Shown: piece by piece, positions 22,319 through 35,128 of the stretch | Layout of the letters: each line of letters opens with the position of its first letter | Numbering within the stretch: the stretch's first letter is position 1 | Assembly: GCA_002794735.1 (NCBI GenBank) | Contig: NBAZ01000002.1 | Coordinates: 1,302,001 to 1,366,000 of the forward strand | Origin: Pyrrhoderma lamaoense | Lineage: Eukaryota > Basidiomycota > Agaricomycetes > Hymenochaetales > Hymenochaetaceae | DNA: 64,000 bases | Reading direction: 5' to 3' | Program-made: the position numbers and the translations under genes | The notes under the pieces: model-generated | Told to the model about the DNA's origin: nothing | What the model saw: the letters and a program-made list of their open reading frames with translations, nothing else | Databases searched by the model: none

Positions 22319-23579
22319 ACTACTTTATTGCCTCATTTTACATATTTTATCGATGCATAGATCTAATACAGGGAAATAATAAGGATTTTCAACCTTTATC
22401 TTCGCTCGTCAAAGACCATCACTGAGTTATGAGTGCAACCAATCCAAGATCATATGTATTTCCCTTCCTCCCTTTGGGGTTCAAAGTGAATCATGCAAGG
22501 AGTATCCTGATATAACTCCTGAAAAGAGCCTTGAAACAAAAAAGTACTATTGCCATCACCGTTCACTTATTTAACGCGGTCTGCATACATATGTCTAGTT
22601 GAATTTGACATAAACTTTCCTTTACATTAATTATAATATAGGTTTTAATTTCTTCTGAATGAAACACTTGAGCACTTCAGATCCGTTTTCATTTGCCTTA
22701 GATAGTGCCATATCCAATGAAATCTATACGAAACAATACTAATAAAAATCTGGTCGTGAATGTTCGTCTGCAACCTCATCGGAATACAGACCTGATTCTG
22801 AAAATGACTCACTGACTGAGCGTTTGCGTGAAATTATTTACATACCTTCACAGTATAATGATAATTCCGGGTCATGAATATTCTATACTGCTTATGTTTT
22901 CAGTCTCAAGAAGAATACGGCTGAAAGATTCATCAATTCTTGTGTTGCAGGGATAATAATTGAGGGATCGTACGAAATGTATGATTTAATAATTATTATC
23001 GACAAGGTCCGCTCTAGATCCACCGAGAATATCAGGAGAGCACAGCAAAGTAGTCGTGGTCTAAAACGGGCTCTCCCGACACTATGTCTATGAATACCCC
23101 GACTTTGCGCGTCTTAACTTCCTAACCTTCCATAAAAGGCAATACTTGGAGGTTACGAAGCGTTCCGAAGCACCGAGTGTCGCCGAACCTTAACACAAAA
23201 ATCATCATGGTTTCCTTACACAGTAATTATACAAGCTCTCAATGGGTTCCTTCGCTTATATCCCTTCCTTATTTTATACTTCGGATGCCATTTTGAGGCA
23301 TGATGGGATTTTGATGTTTGATGTTTTTGATTTTCCCCTCGGGACGAGTTTGCAAAGAAGGTTTTCGAGCACTTCCGAGTTCGCCACTTCCGAGGCATGG
23401 TGAAAGTGGTTTTTTGTTCTATTGATGCTATTGTCGGACAAGTATAAAATGGTCCCAAAGTGTCTCTCCAGGGCTCATCAACCAAAACTTCCCAAGAGTT
23501 GAATCGAGCCTCCTCAAAAGCTAACCACCGCTTCTACTACTATTACTACTTATTAGTAGCTTCATCCCACCTACATCTC
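22319..23579. other. Gene-poor intergenic region, about 1.26 kb
   Basis: No supported gene on either strand. The last 150 bases hold the promoter of the small oxidase-like gene. An 89-codon open stretch on the minus strand (23216-23485) is Lys/Ser-rich without a recognisable motif and is not called. Confidence 0.55.
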
Positions 23580-23933
23580 ATGTCGATGTTCACTGTTGCC
23601 GCACGCCGTGCTTCCCCCATGGTCGCCCGAGCTGGACGCCAACAAGCACGCTGGGCACATTCTCAACACTTTGACCCATTTGCTGTTGACCCCGTAAGTA
23701 CAATCAGCATGTATATGGAGTACATGTTCTCATGAAACGACCCTACAGAGCAACAAAAAGCAAATGTTCTTTTACCGTGCTGCCATGATCGGTGCACTAT
23801 CAACTCCAGTGTTTGCTGTTATGTACCAAATGTACGTTTTTACTCTCTCCAGGTATCAGTTTTAAGAAATGTCGACTGACTAGATATGGATGCTAACAGA
23901 AAGCAAGCCAAGTCTGATACGAGGAAATTCTAA
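23580..23933 (+). CDS. Small mitochondrial inner-membrane protein, cytochrome c oxidase Cox8/VIIc-like
   Basis: Three exons (23580-23693, 23749-23831, 23900-23933) give 76 residues with clean GTAAGT and GTACGT donors. The N-terminus is a classic presequence (MSMFTVAARRASPMVARAGR) with an apparent cleavage zone at ARWAHS. It is followed by SNKKQMFFYRAAMIGALSTP and VFAVMYQIKQAKSDTRKF, i.e. a single transmembrane helix with a Pro-Val/Ala kink and a basic tail. That layout and size match oxidase subunit VIIc/Cox8. The sequence identity is too short to be decisive; another single-helix respiratory subunit is possible. Confidence 0.6.
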
Positions 23934-24510
23934 GATGCACACACAGACTCCGAAGCTCTGGTATCCCTTGTCTTCACCCTCAGTATCCTGTACATGAATC
24001 CTGAACCATGGAGACATTGGACTCCACGTTCTTCGAAATCCGTATTTCTTACATTCTTCCTCTTTGTTTCTCTATTCGTTCCGTCTGTGTATTCACCTTC
24101 TTAGTCGTTCCCGCTTTATTCTTTTTAACTCTTTATCTTCTCGGACAGCAAGTCTTCTAATGTAGATACCCAAAAAGAAACTGTATTTTTAATAGTCCAG
24201 GCGTAATAATAAAACAGAGCTTGAGATTATAAATAACAACTCAGAAAAATGGAAGTATAAAAAAGTGTCGCGAACTCCGTGTGGTGGTTTAAGCAGATAA
24301 TAATAGTTTTTTGGAGCTTCTTAGTACCAAAAGTGGAATATGCCCAAGGTGGGAATTTAGTAGATGACGTACATGAACGTGACATCACCCGCTTTGCAAC
24401 GAACTGAACACGTCTGCACTTTAGATTGAAGTACGTACATCGATTTTAACTCCTCCTATCATCATCTCTGTAAGCAAAGTGAAAGAAACGACATATTCAA
24501 CAAGAACAAA
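23934..24510. other. Intergenic region
   Basis: About 580 bases between two co-directional genes; T-rich 3' flank of the upstream gene and the promoter of the BAP31-type gene. Nothing else is recognised. Confidence 0.6.
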
Positions 24511-25501
24511 ATGACAATCTAGTAGGGAAATTCTTTGGTATTTTCAGGGATAAAGAAGCTTATGATGGTGCCGTTCCAGCTACTCGTTGACATTCCTCCT
24601 ACTCGCCGCGGAGATGGTAACGTTTTGTGCCATCGTCTCACCCTTACCCTATGCCGTCCGGAAACGGGTCTTTACTTTTATGTCTGAGAGCCCACTCGTT
24701 GGGAAGATAGCATACGGTCTGAAAATAGCATTCATGTATGTTTTGTGCATCTTCCTCTCATTGCTCTCCATGATGGTCGCACCCTTTCCACGTGTATTGA
24801 ATTACATCTAATCTTTTTTATTAAACATTGGAATAATCCTGTCTCTAGCTTTGTAGCAGTGTTATTTGTCGATGCCTTACAGCGTATGTTCCGTATCACA
24901 GCGGAAGCCGAAGCAGCAAAAGCAAGTGGGATGAGTGCTACACATGATATCCGGTCGGAAACTAATTTTGCTGCTCGCAAATTCTAGTAAGCTACATCTA
25001 TCTCTTTTTGACTGTATGCTAAAACTGACCTTTGCTACGTACTAGTGCCCAAAGGAATACCTACCTTACAGGATTCACGCTCTTCCTTTCTCTTTGTCTT
25101 ACCCGTACCTTCTATATCTGTCTTGATCTAATCAACGCAGAAGCTCAATACGCAAAACTCAAAAAAGAAACAGAGGTAAGTATACCTTTTGATACCAATA
25201 CTTGCCTTCATACATCTTCTCAATGCACCAAACCCTACGCCTTCAGGCTAACGGACAATCTCAAGAGAGTGTCGCTGAACTGAAAAAGAAGCTTGCCGCA
25301 GCAGAAGCTAAAGCCCGTGATTTTGGTAAGTTCTGCCGCATACGTCACTACTTCAAAGAGAAAAGTAGAAGTTGCTGACACTATTTATGTACTTAAGATA
25401 TCTTGAAGAAGCAATCCGAATCTCAAGCACGTGAATACGACCGTCTTGCGGATGAATTCAACAAAGCCACTGGAGTAAAATCTGACAAGAGAAAAGATTA
25501 A
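24511..25501 (+). CDS. BAP31/Yet3-type endoplasmic reticulum transmembrane protein
   Basis: ER membrane protein of the B-cell receptor-associated 31 family, acting in export of membrane proteins. Six exons (24511-24521, 24580-24735, 24849-24986, 25046-25175, 25247-25325, 25398-25501) give exactly 205 residues plus stop. The first exon is 11 nt; splicing gives MTIYYSLTFLLLAAEM, the normal family start. Three membrane segments follow: the N-terminal one, AYGLKIAFIFVAVLFVDALQ, and TGFTLFLSLCLTRTFYICLD. The cytosolic part is a coiled coil (ELKKKLAAAEAKARDFDILK) ending DKRKD, a lysine-rich end that could serve ER retrieval. No frame problem was found. Confidence 0.93.
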
Positions 25502-27897
25502 ATACGCTATATCCAAGTGTTTTTATGTTACCACGATAACAGGTGTACTATCCTCATGGACGTAGATCCTAAGAAGATGGAAATATAGTGTAAAACGGGC
25601 ATTGTACTGCGTGTACACGTAGCATGTATTTTGTAATCTTACAACGTATTTGGTTACTTAAGGCGAGCTAGTATTTCCTCCAAACTTTTCTCTCTCCCAA
25701 TACAATACATTTTCTCGTCTCAGTTCATACTAGACACATGAAATCACTATCATCAAGGATGACACGTACATGTACAGTTGTAGTTACCGAATACTACTTC
25801 GCCACATCTGACTATAGATATATTCTAGCGATGCAAAACATGTACCGCAAAACATGTACCGCAACTTCAAACATTTGTCGAATGCGATAAACTAGTACTC
25901 TAGTATACACACATGGACAGATTTGAAAATTCAGTGCACCTCGGTTTTGATGAAAAATAAAGAAAATAAGCATACAAATCCTGTATCTCCCGCAAATCGA
26001 ATTTGCGTGGCTTCGATTTCAATATCGGTTTGTCCATTTGGATCCCCGTCCAGCCTATCTTTGATACTATTACGTGAGTTTAACCTGAAGAAAAGAGTTA
26101 GCCGCATAAAGTAGATATTATACAATGAAAATATTATATTTACAGTGCGAGCATCGAGTTTGTGTAAACTATCGTGGATGCATTAGTATCACATTGGTGT
26201 ATAACATGGGTGATAAGAATATGATATAGCCAAGCTAGACGAACTTTTAGTTTCCAGGTAGCCAAAAAGGAAATGTAGTGGGGAATCCGGATGTGCGATA
26301 GCCATCGCTGTGGCTACCGATGAAGTCAACGCCGTAGCGCAACCACTCCCAATAGCATAACACACCAGTGTGTCTACGATCGAGTCACACCTCTGGTAGC
26401 CAACACGGATGGAACGTAAGAGGAAAACGAGAACACATGCTAATAAAATTTCTGTGAACGTAGTGACAGAGTATAAGGCAATGCCACATCAGAGAGCCCT
26501 AGTACTTCGGCGTCAGATTTTCTACCAGCAGAGAGTTTACAGGTTTCCGCAAACTCATAAAGAACTATTGCCTGTTGAGCCGCAACAGAGATGCTGACTA
26601 TTACTGTTAATGGTATGTTTTTCTTGCTCACTAGGAAACAAGTAGTTTCCGGTAGTAGATATCAGGACGATACCAAACGTTTTATATTAAAAGACGCTCA
26701 CATGACCAAATACGTTTGACATAGAAAAACTGGATTAGCATTTCGTTGATGCAAAAGGATATCGTGAGGATTGGTAGTTCGTCCCTATATTCATTCATGC
26801 GTTAACTTATTGATAAGATATATAAGTAAACTAAACTACCATTTTAGAGTGTGGATAACGTGTGTACTTCCTGATTCTCGGACGAGTAGGCGATGTCCCC
26901 ACCGCAGCATGAAAATCTGCTGAATAGTGTCGCAAACATACACGACCAATATAAACCACTTCATGTTACGGCTGTCTTTGTAGTAGTAGTCCTTTTTTCA
27001 TTCAATGCGATAGATAGGTCATTTGAAGACTACTTTAAGTGAAATAATCAAACCTTAAAATACATAAAAAGCTGAAGTATGCTTATTCCCCAAAACCTGT
27101 GGCTCAGTGAGGAAGAGTCATAAGTTATAGGAGCTAGGATTCATAATCTCACAATATTGTTAAACTGAGGGGAAAAGTTGGCACAGAAATAACTTGATTA
27201 AAATGAAAACGTGAACTTACACACATGTGAGAAGAGCGTTTGATAATAGCTTTGTGCCTATATATGCAGTATTATAAGTTACGTCAATACGTCAACATGT
27301 GTCTGTGGATGATAGTGTTTACCAGATCAGAAGAGGTGACTAGGTGGACACTAGCCATGCTCCTTTACAGTACCGCTTCACATATAAGACTCTGTATTAT
27401 ATGTCCCAGAAAATTGTCTTAAAATTTGATAGCTTATTAAGCAAACATGGAAAAGAACAAGATCCCGGTTGTTTATTAAGAATGTCCGAAAACAATGTAA
27501 CACTAGTAAAAACCCTTTGATAAGCTCGAGATTATTATTAGCCCATATGAATGGTTGATTGCAAGGAGACGCCCTTCAATACCCCTAATTCATTAGCGCC
27601 TAAGTTCCTTCATCCAGTTAATATGCAGATGATATGGAAGTCAAGTGAAACCATAAAAACTCTCTTTGAAACCGGTATATCCTGACTTCTAGATCGGGGA
27701 AGATGGGAATGTGGCGTCAAAATCAGCCCAATTTAACCAGTTAGTACTATTTTTATAACGCATGATCCGTTTTTCGAATAACAGACAGCATCGAAGAATT
27801 ATACAGAACTCAAGTCATTGACGCTTACACGACTAAGCCGTAGCATTATGCAGGATGAAACGATGTCAAAAGCTAAGGATAAAGTGTTAGACCGGGT
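25502..27897. other. Large gene-free region, about 2.4 kb
   Basis: No coding segment of any family in this window or any recognisable protein was found on either strand. Contains a perfect 14-bp tandem duplication (25833-25860) and three GGTAGCCA or TGGCTACC words between 26250 and 26400, two of them inverted. Convergent 3' ends (BAP31 and NPR3) border it, so no promoter needs to lie here. Confidence 0.55.
25833..25860. repeat. Perfect 14-bp direct tandem repeat
   Basis: GCAAAACATGTACC occurs twice head to tail, followed by a third partial start (GCAA). It contains the palindromic core ACATGT. Probably a replication-slippage product in non-coding DNA. Confidence 0.9.
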
Positions 27898-30676
27898 TCA
27901 GCATTGAGATGGCGTTCTTACATATTCATCGTACTGTTGCAAGACCTCACGTAGTTGGCGACGGGTGATATCTGCAATATACAGTATTTCTGCATCTGTG
28001 TGTTTTCCATCGAAAAATTGATTTATGCTTCAAGAAGGAGTTCTCGTCAATAATGAAAACACGAATATTGAAGAGTAAAAGAAAAACCTACCGTTTAAAT
28101 CGCTGAGCAACTTCATCGCTCTTGCCCTCGGACATCGCGGCAATCCATTTACTTTGTAATCGAGTTGCTTGACCCGGCTCGATAATGATGCACGAACTCT
28201 GATTATCTTCAGATCTATCATCTTCCAGATTCCCGTCTTCGTCATCATCATCCTCGTCCTCCTCGTCCTCATCATCATCATTATCTTCATTCAAATCCAT
28301 ATCAGCTAATTGAATTCCTCCCGCCTCTTCTTCATCTTCATCAACTACTGTTTCATGAAGTACTAGTTCCAAGCTGCGATCGGGACTTGTCGGTATTGAA
28401 TAAGCTGCTTTCGTTATTCACCTCATCATCATCTATTGCACTTTGTCGGAGTGTGGAACGCCCCCGATTCCCGAAATCTGCACGATATTTGAAACTCTGA
28501 GTTATTCCACCTTCTGCTATTGGACCAGGTCCATTATTTGAATACCGTCTTGAGCGGCTCCTTGTACGTGTTCGCGAAATAAATGACTCAGTTGTTAGAC
28601 CATCGTTGATGAACCTATTTGGACCAACTAAACCACCAATCCCAGAGCCTAAACTGGGGTTCAAGCCGGTGCTCTGTCTTTGCCGATCTCGGCCTCGGTC
28701 GTGCGTTTGAACTTGTAGGCTTCTCTCAAAACGGCGCTTCGCTGCCGCACGTTCGCGACGACGACGAACTTGTTCCTTATTGAAGAGGTTACGACTAAAC
28801 GAATATGCAGATGGAGAGTTACTATAAGCTCGTGTCTTAGAAGCCATATGACGACATCTTGATATACAGGTATGAGGTCCTTCCTTCGTACTGCACAAGT
28901 GTAAAAATCAATAGATATAGGCATTGCAGTTTGCGCCGTAGGATTAAATGCATGGGATAATTGCGGTACAGAACGTGTATGCGAATGTGAACGAGTTGGT
29001 CCAAGAGAAGGAGATATTGAAGACGAGGAAGATGGGTTGGAGATAGAGGCAAATAACTTTGGAAGGGGTGGGATAGCTGGATTAGAGAATGATTTTGAAA
29101 ATTCTTCTGACAGTTCTGGTAGACTAGTTTACTTGAGTTTTGAAGGGAAATAAGAGACCAAGAGGAAGCACTTACGGCCTTTCAATTTTTGATGAAAGAG
29201 CGAAGACAGTACGGAGTCCTCTGTGTACAGTGTCTACAATTTTCGCCCTCCGATGATATACGAGCCATCTAACAGTCGGATAAACTTGGCGTTCAAGATC
29301 CCATTCCAATGAATGAGCAATGTCTGCTAAGCTACGAACTAGTCAAACAACGCTAGCCAGGTAATATTATTGTAGCACGTACGAGTCAAAAATTGAGACA
29401 GTCTCGAGAAATTGGATGAGTCCTTCAGCAAGCATTTGATCTTCTTGACTTAAACCTGGCCTCGAGAGGTTCATTTTTAAGTCGCTCTGATCTTCGTTCA
29501 TATCATACAACAATAGGCTTTTCCATGGAGCTAATGTTGGTAACCCCCAACCAAAAGCGAGTTCAGGTCCCCAGCTGACTGCATCAGGGTCAGGTCGTTC
29601 AATAAAGTCTGGATTATCTTCTTCAGCATGAAGTAACTTATCAAGCTGAGGTGGAAGCTGTACTTCCACACCGATCTCATTGATGACTAATCGTGCAATA
29701 GCATTTGCCTTTACTGCTTCATAAAGTGTTTTCATTGCTCGAGCAAGAGACGAGGCATCAAGAGCTTGTGCGACATATTTATCGAAAGGAGCAACCGAGT
29801 ATAACAGTCATCTCGTATAGAAACCAGAGTGCCGCATTCACTATCCACGTAACGGTTTTCGACTTGTTCTTGAAACAGGACAGCTGTGACAGTAAATGCA
29901 AGTTGTTCATATATTACATGAAAGTATTTAAAGACGTTTCCTGAGGACGATGAAGAGGGGTCAGGAAGATCGATGACGAAGACAAGGTGGAAGGTATGTG
30001 GAGGAGAAGTATTGACAGTCTTCGGTTTTCCTGGTACTTCTGTGTCTTGTGTTCTTCCACCCGAGGTAGCTTCTGATGATTCATTTCGACCCTCGGCTTC
30101 ACAGGCCTCTCTACCTCTCTGTTTGAACTTCCATCTCCCATCGGGATCTGCACAAACTGGATGGCCAATGAAAGCAAGATCGTCTACGATAAACTCAAAC
30201 TTTTGATGACACATATCATCCTTTGGACAAAGAATATTTGCAAGAAACTCTGAAGGAAAACCGAACAAGTTATCATATTCAAGATTTTCCATCGAGATGG
30301 CTCCAAGAGTGACATCTGCGTCGAATCTACTTGATTCATTGATTTTTGATGGAGAACCTCCGCGTGAGCCTGGACGAGACCTTCCTGGCGGCTCCACAAA
30401 ACTAACTGATCGAGTACGATCTCTATATGTATTGGGCCGCTTCCACTCATAGTCCCAGTCATCCATAGTAGGATTAAATGTATCTACAGATTTAGATGCG
30501 TCATAATTAGTAGCCGCAATCCAGACATTATCCAATAGTGCGTTCTTCTCCTCGTATCGAGGTTTAGGTCGTGCAAGACGCGGTTGAGTAGAGGGATAAG
30601 GCGGCCAGTGGAAGACTAGATTTGACCCTTTGGACGATGTGGTCACCAGGAGAATTGCCACTAAAGATTCAGCCAT
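27898..30676 (-). CDS. NPR3: Nitrogen permease regulator 3 (GATOR1/SEACIT subunit)
   Basis: With Npr2 and Iml1/Sea1 it restrains TORC1 when amino acids or nitrogen are scarce, at the vacuole. Starts at ATG 30676 (MAESLVAILLVTTSSKGSNL then VFHWPPYP). Family blocks: FGFPSEFLANILCPKDDMCH, KFEFIVDDLAFIGHPV, FHLVFVIDLPD (longin-like region), ARAMKTLYEAVKANAIARLV, WGPELAFGWGLPTLAPWKSL, PVYQDVVIWLLRHELIVTLH, a very acidic stretch (near 28.25 kb), and the C-terminal winged-helix end FFDGKHTDAEILYIADITRR. Frame breaks of one base occur at the AAA run 29785-29787, at 28769 (C of GAAC) and, as an apparent extra base, near 28396. All three lie within or beside otherwise conserved coding text, consistent with sequencing error. 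At least four introns. Confidence 0.92.
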
Positions 30677-31094
30677 GTATCCATTGAGGTATTCAGCTGA
30701 GTAACAAAGTAAATCATCTTTGACTGAAAAGAGATTTTTCGCTTGCTAATCAATTAATTCATTATCAACATCATAAAATTGATAAAAGGTTTATTTACGT
30801 AATACGTGACACAATGTCACTAGGTCTTTGAACAAAAAATGCAGATTCTGGCCGCAGATACTTAGTATGATAATAACTATCGGACATTGTACCTGGAATA
30901 TTCTTTGTGGAAACTAAACCTTTTTTTCGGTGATCACCATTCGGGTGCTCAATGTTTTTTGGGTCCCTTCGATCCGATGATCAAGATCCTTCGCTGAGCC
31001 TATAAACTCAACTAGGAACAATGCAAACTGAAATGTAATTTCATAATTTGACTGACTGCCAGGGTCTAAAAATCGATACTTTCTCTTTATACTC
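30677..31094. promoter_or_regulatory. NPR3 upstream region
   Basis: AT-rich 5' flank of the minus-strand NPR3 gene, with no coding segment. No individual site can be named. Confidence 0.4.
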
Positions 31095-31480
31095 AGCCGC
31101 CTTCATATATGTGACATTTTACTATTACGCTAGTGGATATACGTGCCATATAAAATAACTTTTCTTGGGATTCTTCATCGAACTTCGGAAGCTGGCTTTG
31201 AGTTCAATATGAGGTTACACGAACACACTTCTTGCTACGTGAATTCAAAGTCATCTCCCTTTATGTGCTATTATCTCTGTAAGTAAATTGTATGTGCGAA
31301 GGGTAGCTGAGACGGGAAAAGAGATGCAAACATCGACATCTAGTAACTTACCAATCGTTCAACTCGACACGGACAGCAAAGAGGGTACTTACCTAGAATA
31401 GTTTATAGAAAAGACAAATAGTCAGCAGAAAGAAGTACGACTATGGCTATTCCGGTTGCGACAGAAATATCTATCTCATC
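31095..31480 (+). pseudogene. Decayed 3' end of a DUF6534 gene
   Basis: Fragments line up in order with the last exons of the intact copy at 35129-37004: FIYVTFYYYAS for IYVAFYCCTS, a string ACACTTCTTGCTACGTGA (exon end of ANTLLAT) near 31228, a stretch resembling the TSGSGN exon near 31335, and MAIPVATEIS near 31448 where intact copies have MAIRVETVTS. Helix exons upstream are missing and the pieces are not in one frame. The remnant shows that the DUF6534 cluster once extended to the left of the GST gene. Confidence 0.7.
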
Positions 31481-32065
31481 ATGTAGATTTTACCAGCCTG
31501 AATGATAAAACTACATCCGAGTTGATTATGTTCGACATAAGCGATTGAGATATTGATTCTTCAGACATAGATCACTTTAGAAACGATATTCTTAGTGTAT
31601 GGACAATATGAGTCAAAAGATGAATATGACCAACAAGATCTTTGGTAATAGGGTTGAGCTGGAATAACTACTGGACGCAATATTCGCCACTCATAGTACA
31701 TGAGCTTGTAATCTTCCCCGAACTGCTTAGTAACTTCTGGATCCGATACGGAAGGTTTATGTTCACCGTCGCGTCGCATAAGTGCCGGCCCTTAACATAT
31801 TAATAGCTACACGTCAATTTCAAATTAGAAGACTCATATTGGTTATATGAATATACTTCATTATCGTAGACTCTTGATGACACTCGGTCTTTTATTTGTG
31901 TAGTGGAATCGCGTTTTCTGACGTAGAGCGCTTTTCTAGAACGAAATTGGAATCGGTAAGGGTGAGAAAGCATATTGCTAATCGGAGTGCTGAGCAAGCA
32001 TAGGATGGCGTCATTACTTATTCGCATTATAATGAGATGATCGGTCAGTCAGATGCTCAGCATAA
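31481..32065. other. Intergenic region upstream of the GST gene
   Basis: About 580 bases. Two 70-75 codon open stretches on the minus strand (31561-31779 and 31800-32027) show no motif, no relation to each other and no paralogue here, so no gene is called. The part next to 32066 is presumably the GST promoter. Confidence 0.5.
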
Positions 32066-32942
32066 ATGTTTCCTGTGAGACTATTAAAGCAGCTTCTACC
32101 ACGGTCTCTTTCAATTCACCCAACCACCAGCAATACTTCAAACTTCGTTAGAAGAGCAATGGCAAAGCAAACAGAAAAACCAGTCACCTTATATACTTTT
32201 GGTACTCCGAATGGTGTCGTAGTATCTATTTTGCTCGAGGAATTGAAGGTATGCCCAGACATAGAGCAATAGAAACTTGGTATTAATCTTTTTATTAGGC
32301 CCAGTACGGTGGACCTGACTATGAACCCGTGGCAATGAGCATTCGTGATGCCGACTTGGGCAAGGTGCATAACCACGTCAAAGCGCCTTGGTTCTTGGAA
32401 ATCAATCCTAATGGACGTATCCCTGCCATCACTCATGAAGGCTTCCCTGTTTTCGAAACATCAGCAATTCTTGTTTATCTTGCCCAGCACTTTGATAAAG
32501 AGAAAAAATTCTCTTTCGATCCTATTGCTGATCCAAAAGGATACAGTCAAGAACTTCAATGGCTTTTCTTTACGGTTCGTTCTCCCTAGTTCCTCCAATG
32601 GAATGTCTAATGATATCATAACCTATATAGCACGGTGGTATTGGCCCAATGCAAGGACAAGCTAACCACTTCAACCTTTACGCTCCGGAAAAGATACCGT
32701 ATGCAATTAACCGCTACTTGAATGAGACGAAGCGTCTATATGGTGTCCTCGAGAAGCAACTTGAGACTCGTGAATACTTAGTGAAGAACAAGTATGGTAT
32801 CGCTGACATTAAGGCATTCGGATGGGTCCGCATAGCAAATCGTACAGGCGTGCCCCTTGACGAGTTCCCGAAACTGAAAGCATGGGTGGATAGGATCGAA
32901 GCAAGACCAGCTGTACAGGCTGGGCTTAAAGTACCCAATTAA
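32066..32942 (+). CDS. Glutathione S-transferase, Ure2p/GTT-like, with possible mitochondrial form
   Basis: Conjugates glutathione to electrophiles. Exons 32066-32248, 32299-32574 and 32631-32942 give 256 residues. The thioredoxin fold begins [20 protein letters not shown], with [20 protein letters not shown] and the glutathione-contacting [17 protein letters not shown]; the helical domain includes [31 protein letters not shown] and [16 protein letters not shown]. This pattern is that of fungal Ure2-like GSTs. The first ATG gives a 31-residue leader rich in Arg, Leu and Ser ([19 protein letters not shown]), lacking acidic residues; a second ATG at 32159 (MAKQTEKP) begins the usual cytosolic form. 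No frame problem. Confidence 0.92.
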
Positions 32943-35128
32943 GATTGAAAGCGCCGAGGTTACGAAAAGGAGTTATGAGCATCGTATGTACTGTATTAGT
33001 AATAAACATAAAGAGAAAAAATAGCACTATTACTCACCTGTCCAGTCCAAGTGTGTGATTACGGTTTCAGATGATGTGCTCAGTTCTCATCAATTTATCG
33101 CAATAAAACACTGGTACATATATCTGAATCTAGCGTCATATTATCACTGGATCACGATTAGCCCTCCGAAGCCACCCAGTAACCTTTATAATGCTTCCTC
33201 GTTGTGACCAGCACGGCTAAATAATTATTATCGACTCAGCCAGAAAGTGACGTAATAGTCTTTACTATCATCAGTTTGTATTTGGACAAGTACGGTGTAA
33301 ATATTGACTTGCTTTTTCGTGTCTGTGAACAGTATTTATTATTGCTATACATGATTAATTTTCTACTCAATATCTGATTTAACTGAGCTCACAATTGTCT
33401 AGTAAACAATATTTCTCTTCCGGATAGCTACTATGAGCATTTTTGACGTGAGGCTGCTACGATGTTGGTAGTGGAACAATAGCTTTCATTTTGTCCCATA
33501 GCTTAACCATCCCATACTTTCCATGTTCAAGGTCAGATGTGAGAGCTGCTCTCAGGATGGCTTACTAACATCACAATCAGGTCAGATTATACCCAAATAA
33601 TATTATATTTGTAACAGTGTACTGTTTACCCAGTAGTTGCATGTATATACATCTATTCTACTTTGAGGGTTACAAATATCTTATCACATTATAGATGACC
33701 ACTCTCATCACAATGGAGCATCAAAGCTTAGTTTTCCCCTTTCATTGGAAAAATCACAGTCCAAGTTGCGGTCTCAATACATGTATCGCCACTTAGAGAG
33801 GAGTTAACTCACTACCATGGGCGCTAGACGGAGTATCTATCAATGGGGAAATAGCAAAGATATGCATTTTACACCCAGCTGCAGCTGACTTACTTACACT
33901 TCTGGATAGTGCAAGAGAAGGAGTTCAGAAATGGGTACTCTAGTTAAGACAAGAGACATCACTCAGAATGGTTAACATCCATCGAGGTGAGTGCAAATTA
34001 TCCGAGTTAGGGATAAGCACTTTTATGAAATCATACTATTTCTCATGGTCTCAAAGTAGCTCCGATCCACTGGAGCTGGAGCAGAGATCAAGTGATTCAA
34101 TCTGCCAGTTCAAAGAGAGGGCATTCGAAGTTTGAACAGACACTTTGAAGCTCTGAATCAAGTTTATCAGTTTCTAAGCTATACTTTTTGCAGTCTGTGT
34201 AGATATCTACTACTCAGACATGAGAGCCTAAGAATAGTTCGCGTTTTCTAATCCCTAAATGACCTTTACACATCGGCGATTTAGCGCATTTACAGTAGAT
34301 ATCCTGCAATAGAATCTTAGAGACTTAGTTTGTGTACATGATTACTAATAATATATTACTAATCATCGCTTAGATCGAGTTTATAGCTCACCTCTCAAAC
34401 TTCCTCATACATCGCCTAAAAGAGGCTTCTCTAACCAGTATTCTGATCATTTTACCTTATGGTGAATATCTACGAACAGGAAAAGATACCGAAATCTCCA
34501 ATAGATACACAAGAATCAAACGCGCCCATCTGCGGTTCGCGAACAACCAAATCTTTTATCACAAAATTTCCAGGCCTAATGCCACACTCAAGTATTCTAT
34601 GTTTGAATTCCTCACTGCACTTAGGATCACACAGGAGCTTTGTGTATATACCGACCTCTATAGAATGCGAAATCAGACCCTTGATATTGTAGAAAAGAAG
34701 CATTTTTCTGGGAAATCATTAGTATCCGGGCATCTCCTCCGGTCTCCGTATCATAGTAAACACAGCCCCAGTATACCCACTATAGAGTCGAAATCTTCTC
34801 TTAGGTTGCAACTATTGATATCTGTGTCACGAAGGTGAAAAAATCCCCTGATAGGAGTAGATGACATATTGAAAACTTAGATGTAAAGAACTTACTGACT
34901 ATTCATTAGAACCTGGGACGACGCCGAAAATCGCTGATATCGGTGAATACTTTGTAACAGAAACATTATTTTATTTTATCAACGCGTGGAACACAATGTT
35001 GATCAAACTCTAAACTGTGTGAAACACCAAGCTATGACATGCCATCGATATATATGGCTCTATTTCCCTTCCATAATTCTTTGTCTTTATCCAAAGATCC
35101 TACTTTGAAGTTCGACCTCTTGCATAAC
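32943..35128. other. Gene-free region, about 2.2 kb
   Basis: No member of the local families and no recognisable protein was found. One minus-strand open stretch (34470-34703, 77 codons) has balanced composition (GIYTKLLCDPKCSEEFKHRI) and may be an exon relic, but has no partner exons. The last part is the promoter of the first DUF6534 gene. Confidence 0.5.

Noticed and set aside
26250..26400. Inverted GGTAGCCA / TGGCTACC words as a possible element or RNA hairpin
   Set aside because: Stems are only 6-8 bp, spacing is irregular, and there are no flanking duplications.
28200..28290. Asp/Glu-rich trinucleotide repeat as a separate repeat element
   Set aside because: It encodes an acidic linker inside NPR3 and shows codon-level variation; it is a coding low-complexity region, not a mobile or satellite repeat.
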